From Angiostrongylus vasorum (Eukaryota; Nematoda; Chromadorea; Rhabditida; Metastrongylidae): 64,000 nt of DNA. The notes beneath the pieces are model-generated. The model was not told the origin of the DNA and did no database searches. It saw nothing but the letters and a program-made list of their open reading frames with translations. A program made the translations under genes and the position numbers. The stretch lies in assembly GCA_018806985.1 (NCBI GenBank), contig JADANN010000360.1:1032001-1096000 (forward strand), in the 5' to 3' direction. Positions 45,501 to 57,500 of the stretch are shown here, piece by piece; positions within the stretch are counted from its first letter, which is position 1, and the number at the start of each line of letters is the position of its first letter.

Positions 45501-48500
45501 ATGCATGAAGAACTTGGGAACATCTTTTAGGAAATAACGTGGGGACATTCCAGAGAATTTTGTTTTTGACTTGTTACCCAGTTATTTCATTTCTAATGTG
45601 TTTGTGTCTCATTGGGCGTATTGTTGTGTCGTCGCTCCAGCCTAATCCGAGCCTCTCATGGCCAGCTCTCAGCTCGTCCTTGTGATGTCATAATTGAGTG
45701 AGGCCGAATTCATCGAACGTCGTTACTAGTTTCTTTCGGGTCCCACAAATATCGAGCTTAGCAATTTAGGTTTCACTACGTTGAAGTAATAAATCGAGGT
45801 TGAAGGACGATTTTATGCATGGAATGTAATTCCATTTTTCCGCGCCACTGGAAGGCATTATATATTAAAATTAAAATTAAATTAATTGAAATTAAATTAA
45901 AAATTTATTTTAAAAAGCTAAGCTGAATTAAAAAGCTTAGTAAATTCTTAAAAAGCGCTTAGCCTAGTAAATTGTATGTCAGTGTACCATTCCAAGCTCT
46001 GAAGAAGGCGATACTGCCTTAACGTCAGCTAATGTTGTATTGTATTGTGTTTTTCTATGGAAGTAAATGTATGCTGTTTAACAACCTCGCGATTGCTGAA
46101 CAAGAAAACGACGCATTCATATTCCAATGCCGACGTTAATAGGAAGTCGATCCTGGGAGCCGTTTTTTTTGTCCCATAAATGGATTCTATTAACTCTGAA
46201 ACAGATGCTGGCAATCAAACGGGGTAGATAAGGACCAATAGGTTGGTAATCTTCAAGCTCAAAATCAGCCCTCATTTCGTTGCTATCCTGAAGCGGTGTG
46301 ACAAACAAAGAAAAAAATTGTAAGAATCTGTTTTTTTTTATTTTATATAATCCGTCTACATGTATACTGTGCGGATCCCAGCACTTCTCACATTCGATTT
46401 GTTTCATCGCATCCATTGTCCACGAAGATCTTCCAACTTTACGTGTGGCTTCAGTTAGTGCTTGAGGATTTTCATTTCATCTTGAATGTCGTAGAATGCT
46501 GGTCGAGCAATTCTCCCTAGAGTGCTGAGATAGCCGGGCTGGAGCGTTCCCATCTGGATTCCAGAGAGCGATTTTTTCCCAAACAAGTCCAGTACCAATT
46601 TCTCGACCCCGAAGGGATGAGAAGCTTGGTTGTTGGCCCGGAGCGGAATCGAACTAGCACCGTGCTCGTGATGATGGACATCACTACCACTGTGCTATCA
46701 GTACCATGTAAGAACCTGTACGGCGATTAATTCGTCAACTGCGAACTGATCTCTTACCAATGTTTTAAGCCTTCTCCCGGCAGAAGTTTTGAAACAATTA
46801 TTAGATTGCTTCGAATATAAGTCCCATTCCACACAACATGGGACGATTATAAAGGACACGATGATTTCTGGAAACTCTGTTTCTGCGGTAATCTCCTTCC
46901 AGATCTATGAGGCTTTGAAAATGGAAATATCATCAAGATATTCGACAGCTTTATGTTTCTTCGTCATAAATCAACATAGTGCACATGTTCCCTATATGAT
47001 TAATTGAGCAAAGTGGTCCACGAAGAAGTTTTCTATAAATTGTTGTCGATGGCTTCATCGTCAAAATAGAAAATGCTAGTTGTGGGAAACACAGGATCGG
47101 AAAATTTGATGCAGAATACTTAAATGAGAAGCACTTGCTTCAAAAAGCCTTTCTCGTGAAGATTCATATTTTAAGAAGAAAGAAAATGAGCACGAAATCA
47201 CACAGCTTATGCCGAGATTATTGTCGACTTTATTATCATGAACTAAAGATGGTGAGCCTCCATAGTGCCGTCTACAGTACAAGAGTACTTTATCCATTCA
47301 CCGCCTTCTCCATGCAAAGATTTAATTCAGCTACGAGTTGGGGAAGCTATCACTGTCAGTATGATGAACATAAGTCGTCTATGACGAAAACATTCTTAGT
47401 CGAGTCTTCTCGATGTGTGGCAGGCGAAGTAATAAAGCCTGCAGTAACTCCGTGAAGAAATTTTTGTCGCATTTTCACCATCAAGTAGGTAATAAATGCA
47501 AACTGCTGGGGGATCTTTACAATAAAAAAAAAGGATAAAAGGATAAAGCTCTCAGCGTTGATCCCTTCCTTTCCCTGAAGGGATGCGCCGTGTATTCGAC
47601 TTCATTAAGTATCGTTGGAGGTGATTGAGTATATCTGGCCATTACAATGACTCGCGGTGGCCTACCGATGTATCGAGCCAGTGCTGCTATCCTCCCAGAC
47701 AAGTCTGATACCAATTTGCCGACCCCGGAAGGATCAAAGGCTTGGTGAGCCATGGGGGCGAGGATTGACTTCACGTGTGTGTTGCAGTGGCGCCTCCAAC
47801 CACTGCGCCACGTGCGCCCTTTCTTTATAATAGATCTTTGTAATAGAGCCTAAAACTGTAAAGGTGGGGGGAAATTTGTAGGCATCGAAAGATGGGAAAG
47901 ATCACTTAGGATTCTTCTTTCTAAAGTTAGAGTTGCCATTGAGAATATAAGGACAGCCGCATTTTCAGGGTTGGGCGTTAAAGCTAGACCTGTTCGGTTT
48001 GCAAGCCACAAGTTGCTTGCAGTTCTCAGTGTTCACTTGACAAAATGTTCTTCAAAAGAATAGCTTCTTTGGCTAGTTGATGATTTCATGCTCTCTGACC
48101 TCCTGTACGAAAGACAATTAGAAGGGCACTTACTACTATCCTTTAATTTGTTTGCTCAGTGTGCCGCATAAGCTTTTCGTGATGTCTTTTCCCCATATTA
48201 AAATATTTTCATGAAGCTTAGCCATCTCAACAAGCAGGATACCAACAGGGGTTCTAACTGTGGATTGTAACTAAGTCGTGATTCTCGTTGTTATGGTCAG
48301 CCGCAAAAACCAGGTTTTTTTTAAATCGCTATCGTCTAAGACCTTTGAAAACGTCGAAACTAATGCTATTCTTTCGTTGCTCGTCTACAAAGGATGTGGC
48401 TCATACTACATAAGAATCTGCTCCTTTAGCAACTGCACCGCGATAATACAGACTTTTCTTATTCTCACGAACTATCAGTGAATCAGAACTTGAAGCTACG

Positions 48501-51500
48501 AATCACCTGGTGGTGGAAACAGTTCCTGATCATCTTTTTGACACTATCTTGTTAGCAATCCATCATATCTGAGACAGTATCAAGCATGATACTTTGCATA
48601 CTATATTTAGAATGTCTGGAAGACGTCTTTTCAAATATAAACACACGCATACGCAATAAGAACCCGGAACTCTTAACTGGGGCTTTCGAGAGTCATTTTG
48701 CCTTTGAGGCTCAAGGGAATACACAGCGAACACGAAATCTGGATGGGCCGCCCACTTTATGTGGAAAGAGCACAACACAATGGGTGTGAGCGTCCTCTAG
48801 GGGGACCCACCTTCACTATGGATGAACTTATTATTTCCTATTCCAGTCAGTTTTACTCGGAGTTGGAAACGAATTAGTTGTCAAAGTATAATGCTCACAT
48901 ACCTCGAAGAGGAGTACCACAGTGGCTGAAACGGGTGGAACGTATTCCCGCTCTTACACGACTCCAAAAAAAGAATTTCAGTCCCAGTGCAAAAAATATT
49001 TATGTGGAGTTAGGTACTAGTATATAATGTGATTTATACAAATTGTTGACTTTGTCTTTGACTGTGAGTGTTTAATGCTTGGAACATCCACAATTTTCGT
49101 TGCTAGGATGTGCGAAAGAGCAGGAAACGACGCAGTATATACTTGCTTACTTGATACTTGAACGGCCTGTCCTCGCTAGTTGTGGCATAATCATAATCAT
49201 CATTTTTTCGGAGATTTGCTGGTTAAGCCATTGTGGTTTCCTGGAATCCCGAGGACACCTTGGCCATAGTCTGCCCCAGGTCGTCACCAGGACAGGCAGT
49301 GGCAGCCCTTGTGGACCAGAGGGAGATTTGTCACCATGCGACTTTGATGCCAGGACGGTGATGGATCCTGGTATTGGTTTACTCTTAGCCAAGCTTCCTG
49401 ATGGAAACGCCGGACTTCTTCTCAGCTTGGGAGACCCTGCCGGGAGGACGAATCACCCCGCTGTACATCGGAGCCCGACACCCAGGAACACCTTCAAGCC
49501 ACGATATGACGGTAAACCGTTGGGAGGAGTGGATAAATAAGAGTCAAATAAGCGATTTTATTCGGTAGATAGCGTATCTTAGGAATCGACTTTCTTTAAA
49601 CCTCGTCGTGGCACCTCGATAAGCAATACTTTTCTAGATTGTAGAACTGTCGTAATATGGGTGTGAAAATATTCATTCGGCTAACATTTCGACGTCTTCA
49701 TTTTCGAAGACCTGTGCTAGACCGGGTCAAAGGTCCACAACTAGTCGCTATCGTGTTCTTAATGTTCGTTGTCGCATCGTACTCTACTCCAGACGATTCG
49801 GCTTGATGCGACAACGAGCACCCACAATGCAATAACGTCTAGCTAGGGATCCATCTACTCAAACCAACGCGATTCCGAAGAAGAAGAAGAAAACGTCGAA
49901 ACGTTTGCAGAAAAAAAATAATTTTCTATTGACCTCATCTCAGCTTAATTATCTAGAAAAAAAGTGTTTTATCTGGCTAGGACACTTTCTTAGTGATCAT
50001 TGTGAAATGGGAAGTGGCCGTTCGTTAATTGTCATTTTCTCTTCTCCATTACATGTGGAATATTGGCCGGGCGTTATTTTCATCCTGGTATCTTGAGACG
50101 GCCGTACCAGGGCCTTTCCAGTCATTGAGCGTAGATAGATACAAATCATTGGGATTGAAGGAAGGTATGCTGGCTTGTGAGTGGGATCCTTTTTGGAGTA
50201 TCAGCAAACTCACTTTCTGCTGACTCCTCCAATTAGTCGACCATTCGAACGCGCTCTCATTGTAAAAAGGAGACACACAAAAAACAGTATGTCGAAATAG
50301 TGTTTGCAAAGTGTAATCGATGAAATGTCTCTCAAAAAAGGAACATCATTTTTTTCAATTATTTTCCACGACCCGTCTTTCACATCTACAGTTCGAATCC
50401 CAGCACTTTGTCACATTCGATTCGTTTCCTGGCAGCAACCATCCACGAAGGTCTTTCAACTTTTACGTCTTGCTTCGACTGCTGCTTGAGAATTTTCTTT
50501 CGCCATGAATGTCGTTAAGTGGTGGCCAAGTCGATTTTCCATGGAGTCCAAGGTTAGCCGATTAGTGTACTCCCTCCTGAATTGTGGAAAGTGAACCTTT
50601 CTCAGACAAATCTGGTGCCAATTTCCCATCACAGTGGATGAGAGGCTTTGTGGACCCGGGGGCGAGGTCGGACCAGCACCGTGCTCGTCGTAATGGAATA
50701 ACACAACGTATAATCGATGAAATCTGTTAGATTGTCAATTGTAGACGACAGTAGGTCGAGTCATTGGATGTTATTATAAATTTTGATTTGAAATGTGGCG
50801 GAATAGAAAGTCTGTGGAATCAGCCACATTCCCTGTTCTGGTTCACGAAGAGTTTATTGCGATAACGGTGAGAAAGAAAAGTCGGCTTATTGAGAAAACT
50901 TGTAGACCTATTCATCTTAACTTTAATTGATGGTATTCATTATGTGCATAGACATATTCGAACATAATTGTGCGGTAGAATTATTTTTCGGTACCTACGA
51001 ATTGAAATGAATGCATTTTAACTTTTTTATTTGCTATTCATAAAAAACTTCGGAACAAAACAGCAGGTCAGATTATCTGCGTCAATGACCATAGTCTTTA
51101 GCAATAAACTTCCCCCTTTTTCATATTATTTAGTCATTTCTTGAATTTTTGATCGATTTTTTAATGTGGGATCTTCAAATTCATGTACTCTTAATTCAAA
51201 ATACGGTGTCTTGTCGTTAACCAACCATTTTATGCTGCAACAGAATGGCGGAGATTTTCACATCAAATCTTATAAGCGTATTTCTTCCGAAGAATGGGAT
51301 ATTCTCATCAAATAGCAGCTGAAGTATTTCATCCTACAGTGATGTTGAGATATTTGCAAAACTGGGGACCGCAGGTGTCTGCGGTGGGGATTGAACACGC
51401 TATTACCCTTACCGGGTGCTAACGCGTTCACCACCACACCATGCGCATCTTTCGTTTTGTCTTTCTCTCAGCTAGTACTCTATCTACGAATGCCATCTGC

Positions 51501-54451
51501 CATCTAGCAGTATTTCATCCTAGGAGCAAGATCTCTTAAACATGAGTTCTGGTGCGCGCGTGATTCTTGAGGGCAGAGCCATTCATATAGTCAAAAGTTT
51601 TTTGTTTTTGGAATATCAACACAATGAAGGCGCTTCAAAATATGAAGTGCATGAGTTTTTCACACAAGCTAGCAAATAAGCAGAGGAAACCCATGTCTAG
51701 GGATGCTATATTGTTTGTTTCCAAAATCTCATCTTAAAGTTCTAGTTTTTTTTTCAATACTGAAGAGTTATTGTTGTGCTTGAGAACAGTATTTATTGGT
51801 CGTGGAATTCTGAAAACGACCGCAATTTGATGGCGATTCTTGGTAGGTTGCTAGTGTTTTTCACGTGTTTGTCGTTAATTGTAACGATGAACGGTGATGA
51901 GCTTCGCACTTTGTGTTGTCTATGCAGGTCCAAGCTTAGACCCTTTTTACAAGAAGTTTAAAACCCACGTATTTCCCAATTTCAGGAGCTGACCGAATGT
52001 CATCGTTCGGCGATTTCGTTGCACTATCGGAGAAATGTGACGAACTCACTGCGAAAATTATACACAGGTATAGATAGTTTTTGGATGAGGAGACAAAGAT
52101 CACGTTAATGTTGTACCAATTTTACCTCATTGTGTCTGGGTTAGAAGTAACTAATGCGTCACACACCTTGAGCGTAATAAAAAAAATATATTAGAACTAA
52201 ATTGATCGCACAAAATAAGTACTTCAGATAATGACGAAGTGAGATCTTGGTATTTTTTTCAATTTTTTATTCTACGCAACCCATCTTCACATATGCTTAG
52301 CGGATCTCAGCGCTTCACTAAGCCTAGGAAGGTTAAGTTAAGCGCAGTCTAATCGGCCAGGCACCTCCATAACCACAACAGAAAAAACCAGGATACCTAA
52401 TTTCTAGTCGTATTAGGTATGAAATGGTTTCTTCACGCACTCATCGCTTTCTATGATCTTCCACTAGCTATTCCACGTGGAGACCAACTGTACAAAGCTC
52501 ATATGGATGACTTGTGAGCCACTCTCGCCTTCAAATATGAGCCTGAGATGTTGTCTGGGATCTTATATGATAACGAGGCATTCCTCTTTACGGTTTATTT
52601 TGGATTGGTAGAGTTTATCCAGATTACTTCAAAGATTTTACGTGCTGAAGTTTTAAATTCCTGTGCGAGGATGGTGCCTTCCAATTCAAAAACTTCCCCA
52701 TTATGTGTCCATAGCCTATGCGCTCTGCGTAGTATATTTTGTTTAGTTCTACGCTTAAAGTCTAGACGTTCCTTTATACGAACAAATAGTGTCCTCCCGT
52801 TTCACTAATATATTCATCACCGCACGCTTTACAATAGATTGGATAAACCGTACTCGAACTCATGCAATCACCGTCTCCAGCGTTGCGAGGTGGGTACGTG
52901 ATGGAGTTCTTCGACGTAACCAGCCTTTATACAAATGTGTCGAACGACTCTGTTAGCAAGCCATCCTTGAACTCCCTGTGCATCATGAACGATCAGTAAA
53001 CGTGAATGACTTCTCCATTTAGCAGGTTATGCCCCCTTTTAAAGGAGTGCCTAAACTGCTCAATTTGCAGATGGTACGGAAATTATTACGCACAAATAAG
53101 AACATTGGTAGTAGGACAGGGACTGAAACCAAGCCTTGCCATTCCATTTATGTCCGAAATAGAAGCTGCAGCAGTCGATCTGCGGCCACCTGTAGGTATA
53201 TAGGTGATTGTTTTATCATCTGCTCAACACAAGAGATGGACAAATATTTTGAGCTGTTGAATGAGCAGTCAGAGCACATTAATTTCACCCGAGATATGCA
53301 TTTTTGTGGCTCACATTAACATATCCGAAGACGGCTACGTCACCAAATAGTACCGGAAGACAAAAGGGAGCTTGTGAGAAACATGTTTCGATTCCTCACC
53401 AGTATTTGCACAGGAAGTGACCAGAAGGGAGAAACCCTGAGGTTGGCGCGGCAAATAGCCATTTCCAGTGACTGCGAAACAACATCTCTTCGAGGTAGAT
53501 TTAAAGGAAGAATGGCTCCCAAACGATATGTCTAGCGAGGACATTGTGCTGTTGATTCCGCCTTTCATTTCCAACGAAGTAAACAGAGCTATAACAAGCT
53601 TCTTATAAGGGACAGGTGTAGAGAAATCGGTAGCAGTGCTTGAAATATCACCGAACCTTCTAAGATCCCAACTAGTTAGCAACCGCCTGTATGACCCTCA
53701 ATGCACACCGCCAAATTTCATAGTTTGCCCTAGCGGTAGAAACGGTGAGTGTATGAGTTCGCCTACGGTTTGTCTGATCTCTTGTAAAGCGAGCAGGAAC
53801 GAATACATTAGCGAAAAGGGTAGAGAACTAAACTAACTGTTCGTATAAAAGGACATCTAGACGGTAAACAAAGAGTTAAACAAATTACCCTATTAGGCAC
53901 GTATAGGACACGAACATATAACGAGTAAGTTTTTAAGTAGAAATCACCATCCTGGCACAAGAATCAAAAACATCAGCGCCTAAAACCATTGAAGCATTCT
54001 GGATAAATTATAAGGATCCAAAAATGAACCGCATGGAGAAATACCTCGTTATCACAGGTGATCTTTCACAACATCTGAAACTGATATTTTAACGAGAGTG
54101 GCCCAATGGCCCAGTATCCTTCCATTTGAGCTTTGCGCGGTCGGTCTCCACGTGCAATATTTATTGGAAGAGTCGTAGAGAGCGGTGTATGGAGAAGCTG
54201 TTTTATAACTAGTGCGATTGAAAATTAGATGTCGTGGTATTCTGCTGGCGTTATGGAGATGTTTGTTTGTTTAGGTTGCGGTCAAGTTGACCTTTCAAGA
54301 CCCTGAAGAAAGGTAAATCTTCCAAAACGTCGGGTTTTGTGAATAAATAACATGTAATGACAACCTTATGTGTATGTATGTATGTGTGTGTGTGTGTGTT
54401 TGTGTGTGTGTGTTTGTGTGTGTGTGTATGTGTGTGTGTATGTGTGTGTGT

Positions 54452-54516
<65 letters not shown>

Positions 54517-57500
54517 TGTGTGCTATCGAAGAACATAGCGAGGTACTCATAAATGCCGAGGTTAGCAGAAAGCTGGTCTTGGGACTGATAATACTCATTA
54601 ATACCTTGCTAATATGTAATTCCGTTAGTTATGAAATGATTTGAAGAAACAAATATAAAGTCTCCAATCTTTCTCGTCGCCTGCCGGAACAACTCTTTAT
54701 GCCCCGTTTGATCAAACGAAAAAACGAGTACGGTACTTTTCATGTGATGCGCTTTGTTTTTGCTGTTTTTAAAGAAAGGTATGCACACGCAGTTCGCTAG
54801 GAAGTATCGTCTTGAGAGTCTATGGTCAGAGCCAGTTAACTCGCTTTGTTTTTGAGGAAAGTTGGGGCTGTCTGTTATGTGTTACCCACAGCTTTCCAAA
54901 TCCTTTCCAGTCATTGCCTGTTCTCGCTTGAGTCGACAAGAAGTGCACAATCCGCATACAGACATGCAAATTCACGCATCTATGCACAGCGAGCACCGAC
55001 GATGTGAGTCAATTGGATGGCAGGGATTCCACCTTTCTTCACCTTTAGAGCCTCAGGGCAATTGTTGTATGTAGTGGCTGCTAATTCTGGGATAGCCGCC
55101 AATCGTTGGGATGTACCATATAGCTTTGCGAATATCTTACTCGACTTCTATCACATTTTAATACCTTTTCATTACAATTTTGGCCTACAAAGTTGTATTC
55201 TCGGCATTTTTTGTGCTCCCATGGTCCAAACGTTCGTATATTGATTTTTTATAAAAGTTCCTTTTTGACCAAATCAATTTATGATTTTTTAGAAACCGTG
55301 CATTCCAAGGGTTAAGATTTTTTCATAAACGTACTATTCAGAGAGGTTTCCGACGGTGTTGTGGCTCCCGATTTTGACGCCGCTGCTCTTTCTTTGTTGG
55401 CGAAGAAGAAGAATGGCAACTATTGCATCTTAAAGGTTTCAACATTTCATTTAATAGAGCTTCTAGGAACTTACTGCAACCTTTAGGATTTAGGCTTAAT
55501 TTCATTTTGATGACTGTAGTATAGTTGCATCTCATAATTAAGCGCACGCACAGCATAGCATCTAGGTGAACCCGAATTATGTCCCTACTGAAACTGAGGA
55601 AAGAACTGTGTTTGGCCTACGACTTCGGCAGAAGCGCAACAACGCCAGAATCGACTCCAGCACGTTCAGCACCGTGGTCGGAAAGCACAACAACGTCAGT
55701 GATCGATTATTCGAGCATAAATGAACAATCCAATTTTAACAACTGGCCTGTAAATTGTTTTATTGATATTTTGGTACTTGGCAATAGTTGGATAACTGAT
55801 GGTCAACGGAATGATGCGTAAAAGCAAACAAAAAGCTGGAATAAAAAAGTATTTTTCAATCCACATTGGATACCATCATTAGAAGAAAGTAGGCTATGTT
55901 TGGACGAAGCATATATTCTTCAACGAAGCTGAGATATTTGCAAAACTCTGAACCGCAGGTGCCTATGGTGGGGAACGAACGCGCTATTGTCCTTTCAGGA
56001 GAGTAACGCGTTCACCACCACTACCATGCGGGGTCCCTTCGTTTCGCCTGTCTGTCAGCTAGTTCTATCGATCTTTTGCCATCAGCAATCACCCGTCAAC
56101 GAGATTGATGGCAAAGATCGAAAGAACTAGCTGAGAGACAGGCGAAACGAAGGAGCCGCATGGTGTGGTGGTGAACGCGTTACTCCCCGGAAAGGACAAT
56201 AGCGCGTTCGTTCCCCCACCATAGGCACCTGCGGTTCAGAGTTTTGCAAATATCGTTGAAGTTATATTTCGCAATATGCCCTGCCATTAAAAAGAGTAGG
56301 CAGTAAATAAAAAAGTTAGAAATTGAAGTATATATTCGTTTCGCTAGCTTGCTTTAATCCATTCATAAAGTTTCCTTTTTTATTTCTTTATTAAAGATTG
56401 TTTGGTTTTTTTTGTAGTTAGAGAATATTAACTACACTGATTGTCCTAAGATTTCGAATTTGTTTACCTTACCCCACAAATATCCACAAAACAACGGGGT
56501 GTGTGGCGCAGTAGTCGGAGGTGCCTTGCAACACACACGTGGAATCGATCCCCGCGCCCATGGCCCACCAATCTTTCCACCCCTTCGAGGTTGGAAAATT
56601 GGTACCAGACTTGTCTGGGAGGTTAGCAGCACTGGCTCGACACATCGGTGCCACCGCGAGTCATTGTAAAAGGCCAGGTGTTAATTCAACCACCTCCAAA
56701 CGATGCTTAGTTGAGTCGAATTCATGGCGCATCCCTCAAGGATCGATCAACGCCGAGAGCTTTTTTATCCTTTACCCTATAAATTTGCCGTCCAATGACT
56801 CTTGAACTCACTATTAGTAAGTTGAGTCGAATTCGAGAAAGAAATTTCAATTCTGTCAAGTTTATACGCTGCATTGGAGTTGTCAGTCACAGAAACGCCA
56901 TCGAACACTTTGCATGTCGAAAGCCTTGATAGGGATTCTGCCGCTTAAGGAAAGCAGACCTATCGCCTGTGAGTTAGGAATGGGTCCGGAACCACCAAGA
57001 AGCGTAGTGGGGATATAAGGCGCGCTCTAATATGTGATAATCCCAATTTTGCACCGGAAGAAAGGCGTGCTTAAGAAATCTCAGTAGTTTTTCATGAAGG
57101 TATTCTTAAATTTAAGCTGAAAACGTGAAATATCCGGGGAAAGTCGTATTTTTGTGAAAAATATTGTGACGTAGAAGATGCCGATTATTGTCAAATAAGT
57201 TTACAAAACTTGTTAATGGAAACGATAGTTCGAATTATTTGCTATGTCCTTCTGCTATTTTCAAAAAAAGCTTTAAATATGAAACCACTTTCAAATAAAT
57301 GTACTGAACATTTTAACGAAAATGCTTCCATCGAACAACGTTTCGAATGCGAGTCTTTGTCGAATTGGAACTACCGTCGTACAGACTAGGGTTATTCAGA
57401 AAAGGACATGTTTAAACCAGGTTATTCGACCTTAGTTTACTTTTCTTACATGAACCGTACTTATTACAGCTGAGCAAGCAATCGACGAACGATCTGATCG

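Noticed and set aside
49079..49540. 153-codon plus-strand frame
   Set aside because: Mostly a family C repeat read in one frame; similar frames occur in the other C copies.
54251..54644. Cys/Val and His/Thr repeat proteins
   Set aside because: Translation of the TG/CA microsatellite on either strand.
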